Source: Anoplopoma fimbria (Eukaryota; Chordata; Actinopteri; Perciformes; Anoplopomatidae). From it: a DNA stretch of 64,000 nucleotides. This document shows, one piece after another, positions 1 through 24,499 of this stretch. How positions within the stretch are numbered: position 1 is the stretch's first letter; each line of letters opens with the position of its first letter. The stretch covers positions 136,233 to 200,232 of the forward strand of contig NC_072451.1 in assembly GCF_027596085.1 (NCBI RefSeq), written 5' to 3'. Made by a program: the position numbers and the translations under genes. The notes beneath the pieces are model-generated. The model was not told the origin of the DNA and made no database searches. It saw nothing but the letters and a program-made list of their open reading frames with translations.

Positions 1-205
1 TAATATATATGATATAATATATATGATATAATATATCATATATATTATATCATATATATAATATATATGATATAATATATTATATCATATATAATATATA
101 CAATATATAATATATCATATATATGATATATTAAATGATACATTATATATCATATATATGATATATTATATCATATATTATATATCTATAATATATATAA
201 TAATC
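1..205. repeat. AT-rich palindromic low-complexity tract
   Basis: Almost pure A/T built from TATATGATATAATATATC-like words that are self-complementary, so it could form hairpins or cruciforms. No gene is seen. It continues past the left edge of the window. Confidence 0.9.
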
Positions 206-326
206 GTCACAGATTGTTTTGTCTTCATAAAGTCACTGCAGGTAAGTTTCAGTGTAATCATGTGTAAAATACAGAGTCTGGTCTACTGCTAACTTCTGTT
301 ATGAATCCAAGTGCAACCGGAGCATC

Positions 327-590
327 CAATAAATACAGTGATGCATAGATACAGTGATCAATAAATACAGTGATCAATTAATAGTGATCAATTAATACAT
401 CCATCCATTTTTATCTGCTTATCCGGGGCCGGGTCGCGGGGGCAGCAAGGGTCCTCCAGACCCTCCTTAGCTACAGTGATCAATAAATACAGTGATCAAT
501 AAATACAGTGATCATACAGTGATCAATACAGTGATTGCAAATTTCCCCGCTGCGGGACTAATAAAGGATTATCTTATCTTATCAATACAT
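327..590. repeat. acagtgatcaataaat array with retroelement scraps
   Basis: Short units around ACAGTGATCAATAAAT are interrupted at about 396-470 by a fragment starting TCCATCCATTTTTATCTGC and running into TCCGGGGCCGGGTCGCGG, a dispersed teleost retroelement sequence. At 538-580 there is a SINE-type tail (AATTTCCCC, then GGGACTAATAAAGGATTATC). The array lies just upstream of the C7orf25 coding exon. Confidence 0.65.
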
Positions 591-650
591 ATGTAATGTA
601 GAACATGTGTCTCTCCGTGTGTCTCTGTCCTCAGGTGCGATGTAGGAGAC

Positions 651-2006
651 ATGTCTCTCCAGGTGGTGCTGCAGCAGAGGATCAGCTCCGCCCAGGTGTT
701 GCTGCAGAGGGCGGAGCTTCTGTGTCCAGGTGTGGAGGGTCACCAGAAGCTGTGTGGTAAACTGCGGGCGGAGCTTCGCTTCCTGCGCCGTGTGGAGGCC
801 GGAGAGCTGCAGGTCAAAGAGTCTCACCTGCACAGCACCAACCTGACTCACCTGACGGCCATCGTGGAGTCGGTGGCGAGTCTGGAGGACGTGGTCGCTC
901 TGCTGCACGTCTTCACCTACCTGGACGCCGCCGGCCACAGGCAGACGCTGGTGGTGGATGTGGTGGCCAACGGGGGACACACCTGGGTGAAGGCGGTGGG
1001 CAGGAAGGCGGAGGCTCTGCACAACATCTGGCAGGGGCAGGGCCAGTACGGAGACAAGAGCATCATCAGCCAGGCCGAGGACTTCCTGCAGGCCAGCCGG
1101 CAGCAGCCCGTCCACTACCGCCCCCACATCGTCTTCGCCTTCTACAACGGCGTCTCCTGCCCCATGGCACGCCAACTCAAGGACATGGACATCGCCGTCC
1201 GCGGGGACATCGTCGCCGTCAACAGCGTGATGCTGGAGGAGGAGGAGGAGGAGCCAGCCGAAGATAACGAGGAGGAGGAGGAGCCGGCCGAAGATAACGA
1301 GGAGGAGGAGCCAGCCGAAGATAACGAGGAGGAGGAGCCAGCCGAAGATAACGAGGAGGAGGAGCCGGCCGAAGATAACGAGGAGGAGTCGGAGCCGACC
1401 CGGGTGGACCGGGGCACAGTGGTGGCCAGCTTGGCGTTCCCCGCCCAAGTGAAGGTGGAGGAGTGCCGCCGCGTTAACCTGGACATCACCACGCTCATCA
1501 CGTACGTGTCATCGCTGAGTCACGGGCGCTGTCACTTCTCCTTCCGGGAGCCGGTGCTGACGGAGCAGGCGGCTCAGGAGCGCCAGCTGCCGGTTCTGCC
1601 GCGGCTCGACGACTTCATGCGAGGGAAGCAGCTGTTCGCCTGCCGCGCCGCCGTCCGAGACTTCCAGCTGATTCTGGACACGCTGGGGGGCGCGGGCGAG
1701 AAGGTGCGCGCTCAGACGCTGCTCGCTCGACTCCGCGTGGTGGATGACGAGCCGTCGGAGCGCACGCTGCGCCTCACGCACAGCGCCAAGGTCAATCACC
1801 GCTCGCTCATGATCTTCGGCACCGGAGACTCACTGAGAGCCGTCACCATGACGGCGAACAGCCGGTTCGTCAGGGCGGCGGCCAATCAGGGCGTCCGATA
1901 CAGCGTGTTCATCCACCAACCGAGGGCTCTGACCGAGGGCAAGGAGTGGAGGGCCACGCCCATCGAAGGAGACGGACTTCCTGTGCCGGGGCTGATGGGA
2001 GTTTGA
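651..2006 (+). CDS. C7orf25: C7orf25 homologue (UPF0415 / DUF1308 protein)
   Basis: An uninterrupted frame encodes 451 residues and resembles the vertebrate UPF0415 protein C7orf25, which is about 420 residues long. I recognise it by the N-terminal block starting [18 protein letters not shown], the conserved [21 protein letters not shown] segment (split here by position, residues about 102-121) and the C-terminal [18 protein letters not shown] segment. The C-terminal half corresponds to DUF1308, described as PIN-like; its biochemical role is unknown to me. A splice acceptor (CCTCAG at about 628-633) precedes the ATG by 17 bases, so a 5' untranslated exon lies upstream. The coding part is one exon, as expected for this family. 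The odd feature is an acidic insert, residues about 195-245, encoded by an in-frame minisatellite that accounts for the extra length. An AATAAA lies at 2050-2055, and an L2 LINE begins shortly after it. Confidence 0.9.
   Translation: MSLQVVLQQRISSAQVLLQRAELLCPGVEGHQKLCGKLRAELRFLRRVEAGELQVKESHLHSTNLTHLTAIVESVASLEDVVALLHVFTYLDAAGHRQTLVVDVVANGGHTWVKAVGRKAEALHNIWQGQGQYGDKSIISQAEDFLQASRQQPVHYRPHIVFAFYNGVSCPMARQLKDMDIAVRGDIVAVNSVMLEEEEEEPAEDNEEEEEPAEDNEEEEPAEDNEEEEPAEDNEEEEPAEDNEEESEPTRVDRGTVVASLAFPAQVKVEECRRVNLDITTLITYVSSLSHGRCHFSFREPVLTEQAAQERQLPVLPRLDDFMRGKQLFACRAAVRDFQLILDTLGGAGEKVRAQTLLARLRVVDDEPSERTLRLTHSAKVNHRSLMIFGTGDSLRAVTMTANSRFVRAAANQGVRYSVFIHQPRALTEGKEWRATPIEGDGLPVPGLMGV
1225..1395 (+). 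repeat. In-frame 30-bp coding minisatellite ([10 protein letters not shown])
   Basis: About five copies of a 27-33 bp unit built on GAGGAGGAGCCAGCCGAAGA encode repeated Glu-runs plus PAEDNE. Unit lengths are multiples of three, so the C7orf25 frame is kept. The antisense frame is also open here, but only as a mirror of the repeat. Confidence 0.9.
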
Positions 2007-2049
2007 GTTGTTATAATCATGTAAATAAGTCTGATCAGCTGACTGTCAG

Positions 2050-2055
2050 AATAAA
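2050..2055 (+). promoter_or_regulatory. Polyadenylation signal of C7orf25 homologue
   Basis: AATAAA lies 44 bases after the TGA stop, giving a very short 3' UTR. The L2 insertion starts about 50 bases further on. Confidence 0.65.
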
Positions 2056-3149
2056 GCGTCACAGTCACTTCCTGCTCTGATGTCATTCGTTACACATACC
2101 ATTACCAGTGACCATCAAATCCTATTACAGAGATTGGAGCATCTAATAGGCATTAAAGGAACCGCACTCAGCTGGTTTAAGTCGTATTTATCAGACCGAT
2201 CTCAGTTTGTATGTGTAAACAATGAAACCTCGATGAAAACCAGGGTCAGTCACGGAGTTCCACAAGGGTCTGTTCTTGGACCTATTTTATTCACCTTATA
2301 TATGCTTCCTTTAGGGAATATTATCAGAAAACACTCAATAAACGTTCATTGTTATGCAGATGATACCCAGTTATATCTATCAATTAAGCCAGACGAAACT
2401 AACCAGTTCTCTAAACTTCAACATGTCTTAAGGACATAAAAACCTGGATGACCTGTAACTTCTTGATGTTAAACTCCGACAAAACTGAAGTTATTCTACT
2501 AGAATTATCTAACGATATAGTTTCTCTAGATGGCATTGCTCTGGCATCCAGCACTACCGTTAAGAACCTCAGAGTTATCTTTGATCAGGATCTGTCTTTT
2601 AACTCTTATATAAAACAGATCTCAAGGACAGCCTTTTTTCATTTACGTAACATTTTAAATCAGTCACTTCCTGTCTCAAAGCGATGCAGGAAAACTAGTT
2701 CATGCATTTGTTACCTCTAGACTAGATTACTGTAACTCCTTATTATCAGGCTGCTCTAATAGGTCTCTTAAATCTCTACAGTTGATCCAGAATGCTGCAG
2801 CACGTGTTCTAACAAAAACTAAGAAAAGAGATCATATTACTCCAGTATTAGCTTCTCTGCACTGGCTCCCTGTTAAATCAAGAATAGAATTTAAAATTAT
2901 TTTACTTACCTACAAAGCTCTAACTGGTCAGGCACCGTCTTATCTGAAGGAACTTATAGTTCCATATTACCCAACTAGAGAGCTGCGCTCCATCAATGCA
3001 GGGTTACTTGTGGTTCCTAGAGTATATAAAAGTAGGATGGGAGCCAGAGCCTTCAGTTATCAGGCTCCTCTTCTGTGGAACCAGGTTCCAGTTTCAGTCC
3101 GGGGGGGCCGACACACTCACCACTTTTAAGAGTAGACTTTTTGATAGCG

Positions 3150-3265
3150 CTTATAGTTAGGACTGGTTCAGGTTTATAGTTAGGGCTGGTTCTGGTTTAT
3201 AGTTAGGGCTGGTTCTGGTTTATAGTTAGGGCTGGTTCAGGTTTATAGTTAGGGCTGGTTCAGGT
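3150..3265 (+). repeat. L2 3' UTR seed repeat (GGTTCAGGTTTATAGTTAGG)
   Basis: About five copies of a 23-bp unit directly after the L2 reverse-transcriptase frame. The same unit occurs twice in the copy at 48490-48535 and is hugely amplified at 22340-23650. Confidence 0.85.
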
Positions 3266-4004
3266 TCGCCTTGGTCCAGCCCCTAGATATGCTGCTATAG
3301 GCCTAGACTGCCGGGGGACTACCTAGGATACACCTCTCTCCTCTTCTCTCCCTCCATCTTTATGTATTCATGTCCTATTTATGCTCTTTATTGACTTCCC
3401 CGGAGTTCTTGTGCTTTCTTGCCTCGCAGGTTTCCATGAATCGGGGTTATATCTGGACTGTGGTCATGCCTCCTGCTGTGGCCTTGCTGACACCCACTGC
3501 TACTACCACTATTATTATTAGTCACTTTACTATTATTATTCCCTGTACTATTACGCTTATTGGCTTTGCTTCTACCCTGGAGTCTTTATGCTTTCTCGCC
3601 TCGCAGGTTTCCACGAATCGTTGTGGTACCTGGACTGTGGTCGTGCCTCCTGCTGCGACCCGGCTGACACCCACTGCTACTTCGAATATTATTATTAGTC
3701 ACATTACTAATACTATTCCCTATATCATTATTTTAATTCCACTATATTCATTGCTGATATTATTATAAGTAGTCTTCATTTTTTCCTTCGTTACTCTGCT
3801 TACTACTCTTATTATATGAATAATTTATGTCATATACATTGAAGGTGTTGTATCTCTGTTATATTGTTCATTCTGGTCACATGACATCTATTGACTTCTG
3901 TCCATCCTGGGAGAAGGATCCCTCCTCTGTCGCTCTCCCAGAGGTTTCTTCCTTTTTTCTCCCTGTTAAAAGGTTTTTTTTAGGGGAGTTTTTCCTGGTC
4001 TGAT

Positions 4005-5091
4005 GTGAGGGAAGGACAGAGGATGTGAGGGAAGGACAGAGGATGTGAGGGTGTAAGGACAGAGGATGTGAGGGTCTAAGGACAGAGGATGTGAGGGTCT
4101 AAGGACAGAGGATGTGAGGGTGTAAGGACAGAGGATGTGAGGGTGTAAGGACAGAGGATGTGAGGGTGTAAGGACAGAGGATGTGAGGGTATAAGGACAG
4201 AGGATGTGAGGGTGTAAGGACAGAGGAGGTGAGGGTGTAAGGACAGAGGATGTGAGGGTGTAAGGACAGAGGGTGTAAGGACAGAGGATGTGAGGGTGTA
4301 AGGACAGAGGATGTGAGGGGACAGAGGAGGTGAGGGTGTAGGAGGACAGAGGATGTGAGGGTGTAAGGACAGAGGATGTGAGGGTGAGGGTGTAAGGACA
4401 GAGGATGTGAGGGTGTAAGGACAGAGGATGTGAGGGTCTAAGGACAGAGGATGTGAGGGTGTAAGGACAGAGGATGTGAGGGTGTAAGGACAGAGGATGT
4501 GAGGGTCTAAGGACAGAGGATGTGAGGGTGTAAGGACAGAGGATGTGAGGGTCTAAGGACAGAGGATGTGAGGGTCTAAGGACAGAGGATGTGACAGGGT
4601 GTAAGGACAGGACAGAGGATGTGAGGGTGTAAGGACAGAGGATGTGAGGGTGTAAGGACAGAGGATGTGAGGGTGTAAGGACAGAGGAAGGATGTGAGGG
4701 TGTAAGGACAGAGGATGTGAGGGTGTAAGGACAGAGGAGGACAGAGGATGTGAGGGTCTAAGGACAGAGGAGGTGAGGGTGTAAGGACAGAGGATGTGAG
4801 GGTGTAAGGACAGAGGAGGTGAGGGTGTAAGGACAGAGGATGTGAGGGTGTAAGGACAGAGGATGTGAGGGTGTAAGGACAGAGGATGTGAGGGTGTAAG
4901 GACAGAGGATGTGAGGGTGTAAGGACAGAGGATGGATGTAAGGGTGTGAGGGTGTAAGGACAGAGGATGTGAGGGTGTAAGGACAGAGGAGGTGAGGGTG
5001 TAAGGACAGAGGATGTGAGGGTGTAAGGACAGAGGATGTGAGGGTGTAAGGACAGAGGATGTGAGGGTGTAAGGACAGAGGAATATACAAA
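4005..5091 (+). repeat. L2 3' UTR 23-bp VNTR (GTGAGGGTGTAAGGACAGAG)
   Basis: About 45 near-identical copies of a 23-bp unit with a GTGTAAGG/GTCTAAGG alternation. The same unit occurs in L2 copies at 49425-49632 and 63020-63890, always in the same place in the 3' UTR. Confidence 0.92.
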
Positions 5092-5217
5092 ATAAACTGA
5101 ATTGAATCTCCGTTGTTTTATTTTGAAAATCTTGAAGCTGACGCGGGTGTCACGTTAAACTTCCTCCGGGCGGATGTTAGCCTGTTAGCATGCTAGCATG
5201 CTAGCACGCTGGATGAG

Positions 5218-17172
<11,955 letters not shown>

Positions 17173-17508
17173 CACTCTCAGACGAAATCTTCTGTGACTC
17201 CTTAAGCTCCGCCTCCTCGCCTGCTGCCGAGTGACTGACTGACTTCACCCACTCCTAACATGCCAGCCAATCAGACCTTGTTCAGTGTCATCGCGGGAAA
17301 AATAACTTTTTGACACAAAGAACCTGCTATGACATCAATTCAATGGGCGTGGTCAGTACCTGCAGTGACATCACTGAAGAGGGCGTGGTCAAAGCTTTGA
17401 GACTAAAAATGGAACTTATCATCTGTGTCAGTCCCAGTGACGTCATCAAATACTTCAGCCGTGCTTCTGATTGGCTCATTAGTTGCCGTGGAAACACAGC
17501 CAGAGAAA

Positions 17509-17514
17509 AATAAA
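17509..17514 (+). promoter_or_regulatory. Candidate polyadenylation signal of UEV-RBR gene
   Basis: AATAAA lies 337 bases after the stop codon. Alternative signals are at 18134-18139 and 18147-18152, just before a large array. Which is used cannot be told from sequence. Confidence 0.45.
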
Positions 17515-17657
17515 ATACTTTATTGGAACTATAATGAAAAGGGTCCAAAGACGGAGCGAGCAGATGTTCCCCTTAACAAGCACTGTTAGCTGTTAGCTGA
17601 GCACAATTCCATTGTTTTCACTTATATAGAATTTCTTAATCAACCAGGATTGAGATG

Positions 17658-18017
17658 TTAAAGGTGACATATCATGCTTTGATGTTGTTTTCATCATCTG
17701 TCTGAAATGTTCAGTTTTGCTAAAAATGCTAAAGCAGCAAAGCTAAAGCAAGTCAGTTAAAACGGTGTGCTGCAGTAAACTCCGCCTCCTATGGGGTTTG
17801 ATTGGGTCCTTAAATGCAGCCGGGAGTAGACTGGGACACGTTCAGGATGTTTATGTTGAGGTGAACGGTCTGTATATTGAAGACAGTTCCTGAATAAGGG
17901 ATGTGTGCCTTTCACCACGGACTCAGTGTTTCAGTATTTTCACAGTATTTATACAACCCTCAGACCTGCTACATCATAATAATCTAAATCTCTTTTAATA
18001 CAATATGGGACCTTTAA
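17658..18017. mobile_element. Small TTAA-flanked MITE
   Basis: Starts TTAAAGGTGACATAT and ends ATATGGGACCTTTAA, so the ends are imperfect inverted repeats next to TTAA. The 360-bp element has no frame of note. TTAA target sites are typical of piggyBac-type elements; the assignment is inference. It lies in or just after the 3' UTR of the UEV-RBR gene. Confidence 0.65.
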
Positions 18018-18175
18018 GGATGCCACTTTAAGCGTTCCCTTCTGTGTCAGCCAGAGTGAGCCGCGTTAGCTCTGATGGCGGTGAACCCTCAACCTTCTTC
18101 TGCTTTAGCTATTGCTGCACTTTAACTGCTGTGAATAAATGTATTAAATAAAAATATCTTCAAGTCCTACGACAA

Positions 18176-19360
18176 AAGTCAGAGTACAGTATGTCATAAA
18201 CAGTCAGAGTATAGTATGTTATAAACAGAGTACAGTATGTTATAAACAGTCAGAGTATAGTATGTTATAAACAGAGTACAGTATGTTATAAACAGTCAGA
18301 GTATAGTATGTTATAAACAGAGTACAGTATGTTATAAACAGTCAGAGTATAGTATGTTATAAACAGAGTACAGTATGTTATAAACAGTCAGAGTATAGTA
18401 TGTTATAAACAGTCAGAGTACAGTATGTTATAAACAGTCAGAGTATAGTATGTTATAAACAGTCAGAGTACAGTATGTTATAAACAGTCAGAGTACAGTA
18501 TGTTATAAACAGTCAGAGTATAGTATGTTATAAACAGTCAGAGTATGTTATAAACAGTCAGAGTACAGTATGTTATAAACAGTCAGAGTATAGTCAGAGT
18601 ATAGTATGTTATAAACAGTCAGAGTATAGTATGTTATAAACAGTCAGAGTATAGTATGTTATAAACAGTCAGAGTACAGTATGTTATAAACAGTCAGAGT
18701 ACAGTATGTTATAAACAGTCAGAGTATAGTATGTTATAAACAGTCAGAGTACAGTATGTTATAAACAGTCAGAGTACAGTATGTTATAAACAGTCAGTAT
18801 GTTATAGTCAGAGTATAGTATGTTATAAACAGTCAGAGTACAGTATGTTATAAAAGTCAGTCAGTAGTTATAAACAGTCAGAGTATAGTATGTTATAAAC
18901 AGTCAGAGTAGTCAGAGTATGTTATAAACAGTCAGAGTCAGTATGTTATAAACAGTCAGAGTACAGTATGTTATAAACAGTACAGTATGTTATAAAGTAG
19001 TTATCAGTCAGTATGTTATAAACAGTCAGAGTACAGTATGTTATAAACAGTCAGAGTATAGTCAGAGTATAGTATGTTATAAACAGTCAGAGTATAGTCA
19101 GAGTATAGTATGTTATAAACAGTCAGAGTACAGTATGTTATAAACAGTCAGAGTACAGTATGTTATAAACAGTCAGAGTACAGTATGTTATAAACAGTCA
19201 GAGTATAGTCAGAGTATAGTATGTTATAAACAGTCAGAGTATAGTCAGAGTATAGTATGTTATAAACAGTCAGAGTATAGTATGTTATAAACAGTCAGAG
19301 TACAGTATGTTATAAACAGTCAGAGTACAGTATGTTATAAACAGTCAGAGTACAGTATGT
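18176..19360. repeat. 25-bp minisatellite (AGTCAGAGTATAGTATGTTA)
   Basis: About 47 copies, with AGTACAGT/AGTATAGT variants, fill the intergenic space between the convergent UEV-RBR gene and impa1. Confidence 0.94.
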
Positions 19361-19406
19361 TTACAACATTGTTGTCACCCAGCAAGTATTTGTTTTCATG
19401 ACAAAC

Positions 19407-19412
19407 TTTATT
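19407..19412 (-). promoter_or_regulatory. Polyadenylation signal of complete impa1
   Basis: TTTATT on the plus strand reads AATAAA on the minus strand, 61 bases past the impa1 stop. Confidence 0.6.
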
Positions 19413-19472
19413 CTACAAACATGTGTCCCGAACATAAAATCTGTGGTTGAACCCACAATGCAGTGCGTGAGC

Positions 19473-22400
19473 TCAGGGTCTGCCTGCTGGCGGGGCGTCG
19501 TCTCTGGCCGGACTGAAGCCGTCCATCTCTTTAACGATCCTCTCGGCGATGCTTCTGTTGTTGGCAGCAACAATCCTTCTGGACATCAGGTCCAGCGCTC
19601 CTCCTGAACACACAACGTTTTAATGCCCATGTCCTCCATGAATTCATCAGCAGATCATTTACTATCTGAGTCTCCGTACCCTCCACGTCCATCAGGACTC
19701 CTCCAGCCTCTGAGACAACCAGGGATCCGGCAGCGACGTCCCAAACGTGGATCCCGATCTCATAATACGCTTCAACACACCCTGAGGCCACATGACACAT
19801 GTTGATGGCTGCAGTACCTGCACCACGCACCCTGGAACCAAGCATGTACTGTTAAAATACAGTATCAGTAGTAATTCCACAGTATCACTAGTATTACTGC
19901 AGTATCACTAGTATTACCACAGTATCAGTAGTATTGTATCAGTAGTATTACCACAGTATCAGTAGTATTACCACAGTATCAGTAGTATTACCACAGTATC
20001 AGTAGTATTACCACAGTATCAGTAGTATTACCACAGTATCAGTAGTATTACCACAGTATCAGTAGTATTACCACAGTATCAGTAGTATTGTATCAGTAGC
20101 ATTACCACAGTATCAGTAGTATTACCACTAGTATTACCACAGTATCAGTAGTATTACCACAGTATCAGTAGTATTACCACAGTATCACACAGTATCAGTA
20201 GTATTACCACAGTATCAGTAGTATTACCACAGTATCACTAGTATTACCACAGTATCAGTAGTATTGTATCAGTAGTATTACCACAGTATCAGTAGTATTG
20301 TATCAGTAGTATTACCACAGTATCAGTAGTATTACCACAGTATCAGTAGTATTACCACAGTATCAGTAGTATTACCACAGTATCAGTAGTATTACCACAG
20401 TATCAGTAGTATTACCACAGTATTACCACAGTATCAGTAGTATTACCACAGTATCAGTAGTATTACCCGTGTACAGGGATGCAGAGAATACTCTTCAGGC
20501 TCGAGAAGATTTTCTCGACAGCTTCAGGGTCTCTGCTGGATCCGAACTCTGTGGCGATGATGGACTGTTTAATGTCTGACAGTACAACAGAAACAGGTCA
20601 GGTTGGGTCTCTGATTGGATCAGAGCATCATGACATCACATCCTGTTGTACTCCGATACATGCAGTAATAAACACAGTAATAAACACAGTAATAAAGAGT
20701 AAAGGTGTAATTACACTCTCCGCTGTTTCTGAACAGACATATTGAACATGTTGATTTAAATAAAAGCCTCCATCATCTCAGTTGTTGCCTTTGATCAGTG
20801 TCTTTAGATTAAATATGATTTGCAGATATGACTCGTTCTAATAGCTTATTGATGGGTTAATCCGTTGAGGTGGGTTATTGATTACTGACCTTCCTGATCA
20901 GAAACCTGCAGTGGCTCTCCGTTACAAAACGCTCCCTTCCCTCTCCTCGCTGTGTACATCTTATCTTCCAAACAACTGTAAACCACCCCGAACTCCATCT
21001 GAAGGAGGCACAAAGAGGAAGGACAGCTGTAGAGCCTCATTCAACCTAGAGTAGGTCCTTAATCAATAAGTGATAGTCACCAGGTCAACCTAGAGTAGGT
21101 CCTTAATCAATAAGTGATAGTCACCAGGTCAACCTAGAGTAGGTCCTTAATCAATAAGTGATAGTCACCAGGTCAACCTAGAGTAGGTCCTTAATCAATA
21201 AGTGATAGTCACCAGGTCAACCTAGAGTAGGTCCTTAATCAATAAGTGATAGTCACCAGGTCAACCTAGAGTAGGTCCTTAATCAATAAGTGATAGTCAC
21301 CAGGTCAACCTAGAGTAGGTCCTTAATCAATAAGTGATAGTCACCAGGTCAACCTAGAGTAGGTCCTTAATCAATAAGTGATAGTCACCAGGTCAACCTA
21401 GAGTAGGTCCTTAATCAATAAGTGATAGTCACCAGGTCAACCAATAAGTGAGTAGGTCAACCTCCTTAATCAATAAGTGATAGTCACCAGGTCAACCTAG
21501 AGTAGGTCCTTAATCAATAAGTGATAGTCACCAGGTCAACCTAGAGAGATAGATAGGTACAGAACGTGCTCAGCCCTCATGGGTTTATAAGACAGCAGCA
21601 GTACAGCTGCAGTGGATCCACATCTCATCAGGTCACATCTGATTACAGAATGACATGTTGCTTCACCGCTCCATCTTAAACAAAACATTCTTTCTTCTCT
21701 CCCAGGCCTGGCAAATAAAAACTGCTACAAAGAAGGTTCCTTTCCTAAAACACAACTCAAGTTTTTCATAGTCATCTCGCCAAAAGAAATCAACATAAAT
21801 GGAAGTCATTTTACTGAAGAGGGCATCTCTTATGTCCTTGTGGACAGGACAGTAAAACAAAAAGTGCTCCTCATTTTCAATTTCACCCAGCTCACACAAC
21901 AAACAGGTTCTGTCCTCCTCTGGAGTGGAATGAAACCTACCGCTCTCCAGGGCTAATGCTAATGTTCCTGAGCGTAACACATAGGGATCTTTGTCTTCTG
22001 TTTAAGTTGTACTTAACATAAAGTTCTGAATTATAGTTATTCTTTATGAGACAATAAGTTCGTAACTTTGGTGTACACCATATGTCAACTGACCATTTTT
22101 CTTTATGCATAAGAAACAGTTTGGTCCTAATATCCAGAATATGACAAAGTAACCTGTTCTGAAAAATGAAAGACAGGTCGGTCATATAAAACAGAGATTT
22201 CAAACCCTTAGCCCATGGATGGCCATGCAAAATGTCCCAATGAAATATCTTTTTTGTAAGTCTCTGATCAGACATGTTCACAAGTCTATTACAGTAGGTC
22301 CTTAACCAATAAGTGATAGTAACCAGGTCAACCTAGAGTAGGTCCTTTTATATACTGGTTCAGGTCTACAGTTAGGGCTGGTTCAGGTTTATAGTTAGAG

Positions 22401-24135
22401 CTGGTTCAGGTCTACAGTTAGGGCTGGTTCAGGTCTATAGTTAGGACTGGTTCAGGTCTATAGTTAGAGCTGGTTCAGGTTTATAGTGAGAGCTGGTTCA
22501 GGTTTATAGTTAGGACTGGTTCAGGTTTATAGTTAGGACTGGTTCAGGTTTATAGTTAGGACTGGTTCAGGTCTATAGTTAGAGCTGGTTCAGGTTTATA
22601 GTGAGAGCTGGTTCAGGTTTATAGTTAGGACTGGTTCAGGTCTATAGTTAGGACTGGTTCAGGTTTATAGTGAGAGCTGGTTCAGGTCTATAGTTAGGAC
22701 TGGTTCAGGTCTATAGTTAGGACTGGTTCAGGTCTATAGTTAGGACTGGTTCAGGTTTATAGTGAGAGCTGGTTCAGGTCTATAGTTAGGACTGGTTAGC
22801 TGGTTCAGGTCTATAGTTATAGTTAGAGCTGGTTCAGGTTTATAGTAGTTAGAGCTGGTTCTATAGTTAGAGCTGGTCAGGTTTATAGTTACTGGTTAGT
22901 TAGGACTGGTTCAGGTTTATAGTTAGGACTGGTTCAGGTTTATAGTTAAGAGCTGGTTCAGGTCTATAGTTAGGACTGGTTCAGGTTTATAGTTAGAGCT
23001 GGTTCAGGTCTATAGTTAGAGCTGGTTCAGGTTTATAGTTAGGACTGGTTCAGGTGTATAGTTAGAGCTGGTTCAGGTCTATAGTTAGTGCTGGTTCAGG
23101 TCTACAGTTAGGACTGGTTCAGGTCTATAGTTAGTGCTGGTTCAGGTCTATAGTTAGAGCTGGTTCAGGTCTATAGTTAGGACTGGTTCAGGTCTATAGT
23201 TAGTGCTGGTTCAGGTCTACAGTTAGGACTGGTTCAGGTCTATAGTTAGGACTGGTTCAGGTCTATAGTTAGAGCTGGTTCAGGTCTATAGTTAGGACTG
23301 GTTCAGGTCTATAGTTAGGACTGGTTCAGGTCTATAGTTAGGACTGGTTCAGGTCTATAGTTAGGACTGGTTCAGGTCTATAGTTAGGACTGGTTCAGGT
23401 CTATAGTTAGGACTGGTTCAGGTCTATAGTTAGGACTGGTTCAGGTCAGGTCTATAGTTAGGACTGGTTCAGGTCTATAGTTAGGACTGGTTCAGGTCTA
23501 TAGTTAGGACTGGTTAGGTCTATAGGACTGGTCAGGTCTATAGTTAGGAGGTTCAGGTCTATAGTTAGGACTGGTTCAGGTCTATATAGTTCAGGTCTAT
23601 AGTTAGGACTGGTTCAGGTCTATAGTTAGGACTGGTTCAGGTCTATAGTTACCACCCCGGTATGTGTACTAGGTCATGACTTGTCATCAAACTCACCTGT
23701 TTGTTGACAGAAAATCCGATGGAAACAGCAACAAAAGGGAATCTGTTAAAGAGACAGTGACGTATTTAATGAATGATGACAGTAAACGCATCGCCGCTCT
23801 CTCTCCACCAACCAGTGAAGTCACAAACTACATGATGTCATCACTCCATCATTCTATGATTAAACGGTCACATGACTCTAGAGATGTTGTTCTGTCAAGG
23901 TGACGTTTGTTCCAAATGTAAAGAACTTCCCTCCAGGTGTTCCTCACATCAGCTCTGTTACTATGGCGACAGTTATCACAGGGACTCTTCCTTCAGTACA
24001 ACCTCGTTCAAGTGTGTCCTCTGTGAACGATGTCTCCTGTCCTTAAGTGATGACCTCATATAAACATAAATGTCACTCAGGGTTATGGTATTATATAAAG
24101 AGGAGATGTGAGGAGAGGAGAGGATGATGATGGTG

Positions 24136-24167
<32 letters not shown>

Positions 24168-24252
24168 GATGATGATGATGATGTTGATGATGGTGATGAT
24201 GATGATGATGATGATGGTGATGATGATGGTGATGATGATGATGATGGTGATA

Positions 24253-24302
<50 letters not shown>

Positions 24303-24345
24303 GGTGATGATGATGATGGTGATGATGGTGATGATGGTGATGATG

Positions 24346-24377
<32 letters not shown>

Positions 24378-24467
24378 GGTGATGATGGTGATTGTGATGA
24401 TGATGGTGATGATGGTGATGATGGTGATGATGGTGATGATGATGATGGTGATGATGATGTGATAATG

Positions 24468-24499
<32 letters not shown>

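Larger units (their letters stand above)
2105..5107 (+). mobile_element. L2-clade LINE, 5'-truncated copy 1
   Basis: The copy starts inside the reverse-transcriptase region, at the point equivalent to 47415 of the longer copy. The reading is broken into three pieces (2080-2439, 2448-2720, 2782-3129) by small indels. Recognisable motifs are [38 protein letters not shown] and the terminal LHWLPVKSRIEFKI block. The 3' UTR holds a 23-bp VNTR at 4005-5091, and the end is AAATAAACTGAATTGAAT. Compared with the other copies, the unique stretch between VNTR and tail is missing. It sits about 50 bp past the C7orf25 polyadenylation signal and ends 110 bp before the start codon of the UEV-RBR gene, so it occupies that gene's expected promoter. 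Confidence 0.9.

Noticed and set aside
3370..3768. 132-residue frame after the L2 reverse transcriptase
   Set aside because: Lies in the L2 3' UTR; the equivalent region of the second copy (48659-49206) is also non-conserved at protein level and frame-shifted.
21041..21547. CRISPR-like array of regular repeats
   Set aside because: Units are directly head to tail without unique spacers, in a vertebrate intron.
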